From contig VGUJ01000009.1 in NCBI GenBank assembly GCA_016874235.1, positions 1-64,000 on the forward strand: a stretch of DNA of 64,000 nt, given 5' to 3'. Under the pieces are notes generated by a model. It was given only the letters and a program-made list of their open reading frames with translations. It ran no database searches and was not told the origin of the DNA. The position numbers were made by a program, and so were the translations under genes. Positions 28,507 to 36,663 of this stretch are shown piece after piece; the stretch's first letter is position 1, and every line of letters starts with the position of its first letter. This stretch comes from Gammaproteobacteria bacterium (GTDB lineage: Bacteria > Pseudomonadota > Gammaproteobacteria > Steroidobacterales > Steroidobacteraceae).

Positions 28507-29925
28507 TCAGACCCTGACGTTCTTGAACTGCCAGGGGTCGTCGCGATCGATGTCTTCCGGAAAGAGACTCTCGCGACCGGTCAGCGGATTCCAGCCCGTG
28601 TACTCGCCCACGACCGGGCCGAGATAGGGTCTGCAGATTTCGAGATTGCGACGGAAATCCATTTCGTCGGGCTCGATGACGCCGCGATTGGGATTTTCCA
28701 TGGCCCAGATGACGCCCGAGAGCACGGCTACCGTCACCTGCAAACTCGTCGCGTTATTGTACGGGCACAATTTGCGCGCCTCATCGACGGACAATTGCGA
28801 ACCGTACCAATAGGCGTTGCGCGAGTGGCCGGCGAGCAGCACACCGAGTTCGTCGATCCCGCCTGAAGCAATCTCGTTCATCAAGATTCGCTGCTGCGAC
28901 TGCATGACGAAGTTTCGACCGGCGAGTTCGTGTACGGATAGCACCGCATCGTCACAGGGGTGATAGGCGTAATGGACGGTCGGTCGATAGACGACTTTGT
29001 CTCCCTCCTTCACGGAGAGGTAATCGGCTATCGAAATTGACTCACCGTGCGTGATGGCGAAGCCATGAAAGTGGCCTGCCTTCGGAGTCCAGGTTCGTAC
29101 ACGCGTCGCGGCGCCCGGCTGCGTCAAAAAAATCGCCGAGCCGTGCCCGAAGTCGTGGCGTTCTCCGTCTTTGGGGAAATGTTTTTCATGAGCGCCCCAA
29201 CCAAGCTCGCAGGGTTGGCACCCCTCGCTCACGAAACCGTCGCACGACCAGGTGTTGACGAACTCGCCCGGTCGCTTGCGCACGGGGCTGACTTGCGTGT
29301 CGCGCTCGGCGATATGAATGACCTTGATGCCGAGCACGTGCGCGAGCTTCGCCCACTGGTCACGAGTCTGCGGATCACCCGCTGCGACACCCGTGTCCGC
29401 AGCGATATTGAGCATGGCCTGCTTCACGAAGTGCGAGACCATACCGGGGTTGGCCCCGTGGGTGATCACTGCAGTCGGCCCGTTCTCTCGACCCTTACGC
29501 AGCGCGAGTGCCTGCTCGCGAAGCGCATAGTTGGTGCGATGACTCGCCGGCGTGTTTTTATCGGTGTAACCGCCCGCCCAAGGCTCGATACAGGTGTCGA
29601 GATAAAGAGCGCCGCGAGCATGGCAAAACTCGATGAGCGCTACCGATGACACATCGACGGATACGTTGATCAAAAAATCGCCTTTGCTGACGAGTGGAGC
29701 GAGCGTGCTCTCAAGATTCCCGGGCAAGATCGGGTTGACGATGAACTTCACACCGTAATGTACGGCGACTTCCGCGCCGCGCTCATCGGCCGACACGATG
29801 GTGATCCGATCGGCGCTCGTACCGATATGGCGCAAGATGAGCGGCAAAACGCCCTGCCCGATGCTGCCAAAACCGACAAACACGATACGCCCCGGGAAAT
29901 TCATGTGAACCTTATGCTCGCTCAT
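28507..29925 (-). CDS. hss: Homospermidine synthase
   Basis: The 472-residue NAD-dependent enzyme makes sym-homospermidine from putrescine units. It begins with a Rossmann motif (RIVFVGFGSIGQGVLPLIL) and has the family segments YLDTCIEPWAGGYTD, ITHGANPGMVSHFVKQAM and HDFGHGSAIFLTQPGA. Bacterial homologs are about 475 residues. The ATG at 29925 is used; an internal ATG at 29904 has a better ribosome site (AAGG, five bases) and would remove seven residues. It follows a GST gene by 27 bases and lies near speA, forming a polyamine neighbourhood. Confidence 0.93.
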   Translation of the reverse strand: MSEHKVHMNFPGRIVFVGFGSIGQGVLPLILRHIGTSADRITIVSADERGAEVAVHYGVKFIVNPILPGNLESTLAPLVSKGDFLINVSVDVSSVALIEFCHARGALYLDTCIEPWAGGYTDKNTPASHRTNYALREQALALRKGRENGPTAVITHGANPGMVSHFVKQAMLNIAADTGVAAGDPQTRDQWAKLAHVLGIKVIHIAERDTQVSPVRKRPGEFVNTWSCDGFVSEGCQPCELGWGAHEKHFPKDGERHDFGHGSAIFLTQPGAATRVRTWTPKAGHFHGFAITHGESISIADYLSVKEGDKVVYRPTVHYAYHPCDDAVLSVHELAGRNFVMQSQQRILMNEIASGGIDELGVLLAGHSRNAYWYGSQLSVDEARKLCPYNNATSLQVTVAVLSGVIWAMENPNRGVIEPDEMDFRRNLEICRPYLGPVVGEYTGWNPLTGRESLFPEDIDRDDPWQFKNVRV

Positions 29926-29952
29926 GATGTTTTCTATGTTGACTCCGTGGTG

Positions 29953-30636
29953 TTAAGCCGCACGCCAGTGCGGAGGAAAGGTGCGATCGTACCCCGGTAG
30001 CGCCTCGATGCGCGCCAACCAGCGACCGAGCGCCGGATAATTCACTTCGATCGGCAGGAAGCGCCGCGAAAGATCTTCGGCGCCGGGGCGCGCGAGTGCG
30101 CGACGCAACAATTGGATCGACGGAAAAATCACCATGTCGATGGCGCTGTAATCATCGCCGACGATCCAATCGAAGCGCGAGACGCGCATTTCGATCGTAC
30201 GCGCCTCGCGAGCGACGACATGCATCGCATCGGTCAACGCATCCTCGCTGAGCGGCGGCTCGTCGACTGGGTTCGATCCTCCGCCGAGCAGCGTCCGACA
30301 GATCCCCATGATGTGAGGCTCGGTGTACGCCTGGAATTCTTCGATCACTCGCACGATGACCGCGGCCTCCTCCGGCGTCCGCCCAAAAATAGGTGGCTCC
30401 GGATACTTGCGGTCGAGGTAATACAAAATCGCGACCGACTCAAAGACCACATAATCGTCATGCTTCAATACCGGAAGTCGGCCACGCGGGTTCATCGCCA
30501 ACATCTGGGGCGATTTGTGTTCCTGAAACGCCAACTGGAGAAGATGGCTGTTGTAGGTGAGGCGCTTGTGCTCCAGCGCCAGCAATACCCGCCAGGAGTA
30601 GGCGCTGCCGCTGGCCCACCAGAGGTCGATGGACAT
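29953..30636 (-). CDS. Glutathione S-transferase family protein
   Basis: The 227-residue protein has the thioredoxin-like N-terminal GST domain (MSIDLWWASGSAYSWRVLLA, NPRGRLPVLKHDDYVVFES with the cis-Pro and the Glu-Ser glutathione contact) and an all-helical C-terminal domain ending VNYPALGRWLARIEALPGYD. The substrate cannot be told. TACAAT lies eight bases before the ATG on the minus strand, so the message may have almost no leader. It is upstream of homospermidine synthase, probably in one transcript. Confidence 0.9.
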   Translation of the reverse strand: MSIDLWWASGSAYSWRVLLALEHKRLTYNSHLLQLAFQEHKSPQMLAMNPRGRLPVLKHDDYVVFESVAILYYLDRKYPEPPIFGRTPEEAAVIVRVIEEFQAYTEPHIMGICRTLLGGGSNPVDEPPLSEDALTDAMHVVAREARTIEMRVSRFDWIVGDDYSAIDMVIFPSIQLLRRALARPGAEDLSRRFLPIEVNYPALGRWLARIEALPGYDRTFPPHWRAA

Positions 30637-30724
30637 AGGGCGGGATTGTAACGGTAACGTCCCCGCCGGAGAATTCGCCCTTGGACCACGCCCGAATCGG
30701 CCCATCTTGCGACAGGATCTGCTC

Positions 30725-31588
30725 ATGCGCGTCACCACCCTCATCGATGTCGACTCGCTCGCCGCGCATCTGCGCACGCCCGGCTGGGTAGTCCTCGACT
30801 GCCGCTTCGAGCTCGGCAAACCGGAAGCCGGCGAAGACGCGTATTCCAGCGGACACATCCCGAGCGCTCGGTACGCTCACCTCGACCGTGACCTCGCCGC
30901 GCCTGTCGGTCCGACCACGGGGCGCCATCCCCTACCCGACCCAGGGATCTTTGCAGCGAAGGCGAGCGCTTGGGGGATCGGCCCCGAGTCGCAGATCATC
31001 GTGTACGACCAGGGCAACAGTTTCTTTGCCGCTCGCGCGTGGTGGGTGTTCCGCTGGTTAGGCCACGAGGCCGTTGCGGTGCTCGACGGCGGGCTCTCGG
31101 CGTGGCGGCAGGCCAACCAGCCGCTCGAGCAAGGCGCTCCCGATGTGACACCCCAGCGCTTCATCGCGCGACCGAACAATGAATTCGTCGTGCAGCTCGA
31201 TGACGTCATGCGATCGGTCTCTGCGGGAGACTACGCATCGGGCGCGAGACGTCTCATCGATGCGCGCGGCGCCGACCGCTATGCCGGCGAAAACGAAACC
31301 ATCGATCCGGTCGGCGGACACGTGCCCGACGCCATCAATCATCACTACGCCCGAAACTATCGCGCGGACGGGCGTTTTCACGAGGTCGCCGCGCTCGAGG
31401 CGATGTGGCAGAGCACACTCTCCGGTGCGGACCCATGTAACATCTCGATGATGTGCGGCTCGGGGGTTAGCGCTTGTGTCAATCTGCTGGCGCTCGAGCA
31501 CGCCGGACTCAAAGGCGCACGACTTTTTCCAGGTTCATGGAGCGAGTGGGTGCGCGATGCTGCACGGCCTGTGGCCAGAGGACTTTGA
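30725..31588 (+). CDS. sseA: 3-mercaptopyruvate/thiosulfate sulfurtransferase
   Basis: The 287-residue protein has two rhodanese domains: an inactive N-terminal one (WVVLDCRFELGKPEAGEDAY, GHIPSARYAHLDRDL) and a C-terminal one with the active site MMCGSGVSACVN (C244). The loop CGSGVSA is the mercaptopyruvate-type rather than the thiosulfate-type loop, so SseA activity is more likely. The ATG at 30725 has an AGGA site seven bases upstream. speA follows after six bases. Confidence 0.92.
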   Translation: MRVTTLIDVDSLAAHLRTPGWVVLDCRFELGKPEAGEDAYSSGHIPSARYAHLDRDLAAPVGPTTGRHPLPDPGIFAAKASAWGIGPESQIIVYDQGNSFFAARAWWVFRWLGHEAVAVLDGGLSAWRQANQPLEQGAPDVTPQRFIARPNNEFVVQLDDVMRSVSAGDYASGARRLIDARGADRYAGENETIDPVGGHVPDAINHHYARNYRADGRFHEVAALEAMWQSTLSGADPCNISMMCGSGVSACVNLLALEHAGLKGARLFPGSWSEWVRDAARPVARGL

Positions 31589-31594
31589 TCGACG

Positions 31595-33580
31595 ATGAAC
31601 GCAACGCCTAATTCTTTGACAACCCGCGAGCCTCATGCTCGAGCGACCTCGCCCGCGATGCGTCGCAGCTCGTCTTGGGGTGTCTCGGACTCTCTTGAGC
31701 TCTACCACGTGCAGGCTTGGGGTCAAGGTTACTTTGGTGTCAACCAGGCCGGGCATGTCGTGGTTCGACCCGAGCAAATGCCGGACCGCGAGATCGATCT
31801 CTTCGAGGTCGTTCAAGGACTCAAGGAGCGCGAACTCACAACGCCCGTCGTCGTACGTTTCTCGGGCATCCTCGCTCATCGCTTGCGTCAACTGAACGAC
31901 GCTTTCGCACGCGCGATCGCCGAAAACGAGTACCGCAATAAATACGCGGCCGTGTTTCCCATCAAGGTCAACCAGCAGCGATTGGTCGTCGAAGAGGTCT
32001 ATCGATACGGGGCCGAGTTCGGTTTTGGTCTCGAAGCAGGCAGTAAACCGGAACTTCTAGCCGTGATGGCGATGAGCGAAAATTCGCCGGATCGTCTCAT
32101 CATCTGTAACGGCTTCAAGGACGACAGCTACATCGAGACTGCGATGCTCGCGACCAAACTCGGTCGTAGCATCGTACCGGTAGTCGAAAATTTCTCGGAA
32201 CTCGGTCTCATCATCAAACATGCCAAGCGCCTCGGCGTACGTCCGCAGATTGGCGTACGCGTGAAGCTTGCAAGCGAGGGGTCGGGGCGATGGAGTGACT
32301 CCGCGGGTGAGAAGTCCAAGTTCGGGCTCTTCATCACCGAAATCCTGGAAGCGGTTTCGGTTCTGCGCCAACACGACATGCTCGACTGCCTCAAGCTCGT
32401 GCACTGCCATCCGGGTAGCCAGTTGCAAGACATCCGACGCGTCAAGGACGCCATCAACGAGCTCGCCCACGTTTACGCCGAGCTCAAGCTGCTCGGTGCT
32501 GGACTCGAATACATCGATGTCGGCGGAGGTCTGGGCGTCGATTACGACGGCTCAGGGACCAACGATTCATCTTCCATGAACTACAACATCGAGGAGTATG
32601 CGAACGACGTCGTCTACCGGATCGCGAGCGTGTGTAATGCTCGCGGTATTCCCCACCCGATGATCGTGAGCGAATCCGGACGCGCCATCGCCGCCCACCA
32701 TAGCGTACTCATCTTCAATACGCTTGGTTCCTCGGCTCTCGACAAATTCAATGTCACTGGCCGTGAAGATGAGGAGTACGCCGGACGCTCGCTCCCTCAA
32801 CCGGTTCAAGATCTGCTCGGCGCTTATCGCGAGGTAAGCGATCGTCGGCTGGTCGAGTGCTGGCATGATGCGCTCACGGCACGCGAGCAATGTCTGCAGA
32901 TGTTCAACCTCGGTCTGCTCTCATTGGAGTTTCGTGCTCTGGCCGAAAGACTCTATTGGGCCACCTGTTCCAAGATCCGTGACTTCGCGCGCAAGCTCGA
33001 AGAAGTTCCCGAAGAGCTCGAAGATCTCGAGACCATCCTCTCCGATATCTACTTCTGCAACATGTCGGTGTTTCAATCTTTGCCCGATAGCTGGGCCATC
33101 GATCACCTGTTCCCGATCATGCCGATCCACAGGCTCGATGAACGTCCGACTCGCCGCGCGGTTTTGGCCGATATCACCTGCGACTCTGACGGCAAGATCG
33201 ACCACTTCGTGAGTCATCGAGAGGTCAAAAAAACACTCGAGCTTCACGATATTGCGGAGGGTGACGAGTACTATCTCGCGGCGTTCCTGGTGGGCGCTTA
33301 TCAAGAAACGCTCGGCGACCTTCACAATCTCTTCGGAGACACGCATGTCGTACACATCCGACTCGAGGACGACGGCAAGTGGTGGATCGACGAAGTCGTC
33401 AAAGGCGACACGGCCAATCGTGTTCTTGAATACATGGAATACGACGTCGCTGAGCTTTATCCAGCGCTCGCCCGCGATTGCGAACGCGCCATTCGCGAGG
33501 GCCGCATGACGGTCGCCGAGAGCCAGGCGCTCAAACGCTTCTACGAAGGCGAGCTCAACGGCTACGCTTACCTCGAATGA
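31595..33580 (+). CDS. speA: Biosynthetic arginine decarboxylase
   Basis: The 661-residue PLP enzyme converts arginine to agmatine, the entry to putrescine synthesis. Family marks are AAVFPIKVNQQRLVVEEV with the PLP lysine, LVHCHPGSQ, YIDVGGGLGVDYDGSGT, IVSESGRAIAAHHSVL and the C-terminal ECWHD region. Length equals E. coli SpeA (658 aa). Agmatine and putrescine from this route would supply the homospermidine synthase encoded 1.7 kb away. No speB or aguAB lies in the window. Confidence 0.97.
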   Translation: MNATPNSLTTREPHARATSPAMRRSSSWGVSDSLELYHVQAWGQGYFGVNQAGHVVVRPEQMPDREIDLFEVVQGLKERELTTPVVVRFSGILAHRLRQLNDAFARAIAENEYRNKYAAVFPIKVNQQRLVVEEVYRYGAEFGFGLEAGSKPELLAVMAMSENSPDRLIICNGFKDDSYIETAMLATKLGRSIVPVVENFSELGLIIKHAKRLGVRPQIGVRVKLASEGSGRWSDSAGEKSKFGLFITEILEAVSVLRQHDMLDCLKLVHCHPGSQLQDIRRVKDAINELAHVYAELKLLGAGLEYIDVGGGLGVDYDGSGTNDSSSMNYNIEEYANDVVYRIASVCNARGIPHPMIVSESGRAIAAHHSVLIFNTLGSSALDKFNVTGREDEEYAGRSLPQPVQDLLGAYREVSDRRLVECWHDALTAREQCLQMFNLGLLSLEFRALAERLYWATCSKIRDFARKLEEVPEELEDLETILSDIYFCNMSVFQSLPDSWAIDHLFPIMPIHRLDERPTRRAVLADITCDSDGKIDHFVSHREVKKTLELHDIAEGDEYYLAAFLVGAYQETLGDLHNLFGDTHVVHIRLEDDGKWWIDEVVKGDTANRVLEYMEYDVAELYPALARDCERAIREGRMTVAESQALKRFYEGELNGYAYLE

Positions 33581-33600
33581 TTTTTAATAGGAGAACACTG

Positions 33601-34509
33601 ATGTCGAAACCTCTGATCGCCCTGACGATCGCCGCCCTCGCGGCATCTTGTATCACGCTGAGCTCGGCCCAAGCGGCCACCCAGAGCAAGCGCATCGATC
33701 TCAATACGGCCGAAGGCGCTACGCTGGCTCAACGTCGCATCCAATGTGGATCAGTCGACAACACGCCGACCGTCTACTCGTTTCACGGCGAGGCCTTCGC
33801 CAGAGTCCCGGGCGAGCGCGATCGGAAGCTTTTCGACGTCGAGGGATACAACATTCGTCAATGCGTGACCGTCACCGATCCCGTACGCGGCACGGGCTGG
33901 CGATTGGTCTCGCGCGAATTGCTGCTGTACGTCGACCCTGCGACCGGCGAGCTGCTCAAAGAATGGAAGAATCCGTGGTCCGGTCAGACCGTCAAGGTGC
34001 TGCAGACGGCAAACGATCCGGTGAACCAGCGTCCGGTGTTCCCGATCGGCGCCGATGGCAAGCCGAACGCTTGGCCAGCGACCATCAGCGGAGACACCTG
34101 GTGGTACACGATCACGGTGCCGCTCTTTTACGTCAATCCGCTCGGTGGCGGCTATCAGAAGAACGTGGGCGGTTATTACCACGCCACCGAGATGTTCAAT
34201 TTCTTCGGTAAGGTCAGCTCCATCGCCGACCCGAAAATCCCCAACCCGCCGATCGAGGTGGGCTGGGTGCGCATGGCCGACTGGCTGCCGTGGATGGAAA
34301 TGAGCGGACGCGCGGGTCTCATTTACATGCACGCCGCGGGACGCAAGCTCGAGAACTACGACCAGTTGCCAGAGCTTATGAAAAAGACCATCGCGTCCGA
34401 CTACCCCGAATACCGAACGCCGCCCGTAGGGTCCGATACCCGGGAAAACGAGACCAGCTGGACCTACTTCAAGAAAAAGGTGGAACCGACGACACCCGTC
34501 AAAAAGTAG
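33601..34509 (+). CDS. Secreted DUF1838 protein
   Basis: The 302-residue protein has a clear signal peptide (MSKPLIALTIAALAASCITLSSAQA) and a DUF1838-type body: an early GEAFARVPGERDRKLFDVEG, SRELLLYVDPATGELL, a Trp-rich ISGDTWWYTITVPLFY, EMFNFFGKVSSI, GWVRMADWLPWMEMSGRAG and EYRTPPVGSDTRENETSW. The ATG at 33601 has an AGGAGA site. The function is unknown; it lies just after speA but an operon link is only positional. Confidence 0.82.
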   Translation: MSKPLIALTIAALAASCITLSSAQAATQSKRIDLNTAEGATLAQRRIQCGSVDNTPTVYSFHGEAFARVPGERDRKLFDVEGYNIRQCVTVTDPVRGTGWRLVSRELLLYVDPATGELLKEWKNPWSGQTVKVLQTANDPVNQRPVFPIGADGKPNAWPATISGDTWWYTITVPLFYVNPLGGGYQKNVGGYYHATEMFNFFGKVSSIADPKIPNPPIEVGWVRMADWLPWMEMSGRAGLIYMHAAGRKLENYDQLPELMKKTIASDYPEYRTPPVGSDTRENETSWTYFKKKVEPTTPVKK

Positions 34510-34594
34510 ACACTTTGGCCCCGTTGTCTTGCCGCCGAGTCCGGTAGTAGCATCGCCCCATTGGTCAACCGATCAAAGATAGAGAGACGGTCGA

Positions 34595-34870
34595 ATGACA
34601 ACGATCTACGTGGGTAATTTACCCTTCTCGGCGAACGAGGCCGACCTGCGTGTGCTCTTCGAGCGCTACGGCAAAGTCGACTCGGTGAAACTCATCAACG
34701 ATCGTGAGACGGGTCGTCCACGCGGCTTCGGCTTCGTGGATATGCCGGCCTCCGAGGCGCAAGCGGCGATCGCTGCGCTCAACGGATACGAGATGAACGG
34801 CCGCGCCCTGCGCATCAATGAAGCGCAGGAGCGCGCGCCGCGTCCGGGTGGTGGCGGATTCCGCCGCTGA
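34595..34870 (+). CDS. Small RRM-type RNA-binding protein
   Basis: The 91-residue protein is a single RNA-recognition motif with RNP2 (TIYVGNLPFS) and RNP1 (RGFGFVDM) and a short Gly/Arg tail (PRPGGGGFRR). Such proteins occur in many Gammaproteobacteria and cyanobacteria, often as cold- or stress-linked RNA-binding proteins. A GAGAGA site precedes the ATG at moderate distance. Confidence 0.95.
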   Translation: MTTIYVGNLPFSANEADLRVLFERYGKVDSVKLINDRETGRPRGFGFVDMPASEAQAAIAALNGYEMNGRALRINEAQERAPRPGGGGFRR

Positions 34871-34907
34871 TCCACCGCCAGGGGGCGTTCGACGTCCGGA
34901 GCAACTG

Positions 34908-35501
34908 ATGGCCCGACGTTATCGCGCCCAACCTCGTAAAAAAATAGCGCTGCGGTTGCCGATCCCGCCGCGCAGTAAACTGCCGGCTGATCTTCGCAAA
35001 TACTTTTCGATTTGCGACGAGAAAATCGGCTTCCTGCCGAACGTACTCGAGGTCTACAGCTTCAATGAAACGAAGCTGCGCGCGTTCATCGCGATGTACA
35101 ACGACCTAATGCTCGGCGACTCCAAGCTAAGCATGCTCGAGCGCGAGATGATCGCCGTGGTCGTCTCGTCGGCGAATCGCTGTTACTACTGCCTCACCGC
35201 GCACGGACAAGCGCTGCGCGAGATGTCGGGCGATCCTTCACTCGGCGAAGCGCTCGTCATGAACTATCGCATCGCCAAGATCACCAAAAAACAACGCGCC
35301 ATGCTCGACTTCGCGCACCAACTCACAGTGTCACCCGCCGAGACGGGCGCCGCCGAGCGCGCAGCGCTGCGGCGTGTCGGGTTCAAGGACCGCGAAATCT
35401 GGGACATCATCGCCGTGACCGGTTTTTTTAATATGACCAATCGCGTCGCGGCCGCTACCGACATGATGCCGAACGAAGAATATCTCGCGCGCTCGCGCTG
35501 A
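34908..35501 (+). CDS. AhpD-like peroxidase-related protein (CMD family)
   Basis: The 197-residue all-helical protein belongs to the carboxymuconolactone decarboxylase/AhpD superfamily, peroxidase-related subfamily. The redox motif is SSANRCYYCLTAHG (CXXC plus His), preceded by LSMLEREMIAVVV. The ATG at 34908 has a CGGAG site; upstream in-frame starts overlap the RRM gene in a basic stretch and are rejected. It probably reduces hydroperoxides or handles thiol stress; the physiological partner is unknown. Confidence 0.9.
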   Translation: MARRYRAQPRKKIALRLPIPPRSKLPADLRKYFSICDEKIGFLPNVLEVYSFNETKLRAFIAMYNDLMLGDSKLSMLEREMIAVVVSSANRCYYCLTAHGQALREMSGDPSLGEALVMNYRIAKITKKQRAMLDFAHQLTVSPAETGAAERAALRRVGFKDREIWDIIAVTGFFNMTNRVAAATDMMPNEEYLARSR

Positions 35502-35528
35502 AGCCGAACTCGGCCAAAGGAATCGTAC

Positions 35529-36062
35529 ATGCTGCTCTCTTCTCGCGAGGTGTTCCGCGGACGGATCGCCCGACTCACCGTGGATACCGTCACCCTGCCG
35601 AATGGACATACGGCAGACCTCGAAATCCTCCACCATCCCGGAGGCGCTGCCGCGGTCGCGATCGATCGCGAAGGTCGTGTCTGCCTGCTGCACCAGTTCC
35701 GGCACGCAGCCGGAGGTTCCGTGTGGGAGTTACCCGCAGGGCGCCTCGAGCCAGGCGAACTGCCGATCGACACCATTCGACGCGAACTCATCGAAGAAGC
35801 GGGCATTCGCGCCGCGCAGGTCGTACCGCTCGGCGAGTCTCTAAGCTCTCCGGGTATCTTCACCGAGCGAATTCATCTTTTTCTGGCCACCGATCTCACA
35901 CCCGCCCCCGATGCCCGCGAGGCCGCCGAGGTCTTCGACGTACACTGGGTGCCACTCGAAGAGGCCGTACGACGCGCCCTCGAAGGTGAAATCGACGACT
36001 CCAAAACCGTCGTCGGTCTGCTGCGGGCGCGACACTCTCTTTTCCGAGGCGTCACGCGCTGA
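35529..36062 (+). CDS. Nudix hydrolase (ADP-ribose pyrophosphatase-like)
   Basis: The 177-residue protein has a complete Nudix box, GRLEPGELPIDTIRRELIEE followed by AGI, fitting GX5EX7REUXEEXGU, plus the NudF-like lead GGAAAVAIDREGRVCLLHQF and GSVWELPAG. ADP-ribose or ADP-sugars are the likely substrates from this resemblance, though a GDP-mannose or similar preference is possible. An AAGGA site precedes the ATG. Confidence 0.9.
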   Translation: MLLSSREVFRGRIARLTVDTVTLPNGHTADLEILHHPGGAAAVAIDREGRVCLLHQFRHAAGGSVWELPAGRLEPGELPIDTIRRELIEEAGIRAAQVVPLGESLSSPGIFTERIHLFLATDLTPAPDAREAAEVFDVHWVPLEEAVRRALEGEIDDSKTVVGLLRARHSLFRGVTR

Positions 36063-36104
36063 ACATAGCCACCTTTCGGTGACGCTAAAAATTACGTTTT
36101 TCCC

Positions 36105-36132
36105 TTGACGGTGTAACCTTAAAGGTTACACT
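36105..36132 (+). promoter_or_regulatory. higBA promoter with perfect operator palindrome
   Basis: TTGACG (36105-36110) and TACACT (36127-36132) are 16 bases apart, a plausible sigma70 pair. The spacer is filled by a perfect inverted repeat at 36111-36131 with ten-base arms, GTGTAACCTT and AAGGTTACAC, around one central A. This is the expected HigA operator. Binding would block the -10, so HigA should repress its own transcript. Confidence 0.8.
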
Positions 36133-36357
36133 TTGCACGGGATCGTCAGCTTCCGCCATCGGGGGTTGCGGTCGTTTTTCACGACGGGCTCGAAAGTCGG
36201 CATTCAACCCGATCACGCGGATCGGTTGAGGCTCATCCTGGGAAGACTCGATGCGTCGGTTACTCCCCTAGACATGGACCTCCCGGGACTTCGACTACAT
36301 TCGCTTAGGGGCGGAAACGCAGCCTTGGTCGATTACGAGGACTACCACTCGCCATGA
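36133..36357 (+). pseudogene. higB: HigB-type toxin with internal in-frame deletion
   Basis: The 74 codons match HigB (RelE/ParE-fold mRNA interferase) at both ends: GIVSFRHRGLRSFFTTGSKV at the N-terminus, [14 protein letters not shown] in the middle, and ALVDYEDYH at the end. Full HigB proteins are about 92 residues; here roughly 22 residues between LHSLRG and the final strand are missing, without a frameshift, at about 36310-36318. The missing part holds the central strands (W-x-I-x-V...N-W-R-x-x-F in relatives). There is also no ATG: the first usable codon is a TTG at 36133, at the edge of the -10 box. The stop overlaps the higA ATG (ATGA). The toxin is very probably inactive. Confidence 0.75.
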
Positions 36358-36650
36358 ACGCAGAAATCAAAATGCATAATCCCCCGCACCCGGGTGAGAC
36401 CTTGCGTGCGCTGTGCATCGAACCCCTAAATATCACAGTGTCCGAAGCCGCCGAGGCGCTTAACGTCAGCCGAAAAACTTTGTCAGCCATCCTCAACGGT
36501 CGCGCTAACATCACTCCAGAAATGGCTGTTCGACTCTCGATAGCTTTCGACACGACCCCCGAAAGCTGGCTCAACCAGCAAATGCAATACGACCTGTGGC
36601 GAGCCGAAAAACGCCGAAAATCTTTGAAAGTATCCCGACTTGTAGCTTGA
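36354..36650 (+). CDS. higA: HigA-family antitoxin, XRE-type regulator
   Basis: The 98-residue protein has the HigA signature [20 protein letters not shown] followed by a helix-turn-helix with [20 protein letters not shown], and the usual end [20 protein letters not shown]. It is full length and intact. It should bind the palindrome at 36111-36131 and repress the locus. With the neighbouring toxin damaged, it may survive as a stand-alone regulator. It starts inside the higB stop (ATGA). Confidence 0.95.
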   Translation: MNAEIKMHNPPHPGETLRALCIEPLNITVSEAAEALNVSRKTLSAILNGRANITPEMAVRLSIAFDTTPESWLNQQMQYDLWRAEKRRKSLKVSRLVA

Positions 36651-36663
36651 GACGTCACCATAA

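Noticed and set aside
28488-28512. Palindrome CGAGGCCTCG between convergent greB and homospermidine synthase
   Set aside because: Short and without a T tract on either strand, so not supported as a terminator.
36061-36660. Defence island around the higBA locus
   Set aside because: Only the damaged higBA pair is present; neighbours are a Nudix hydrolase and a quinone oxidoreductase, with no restriction, Abi, CBASS or CRISPR genes.
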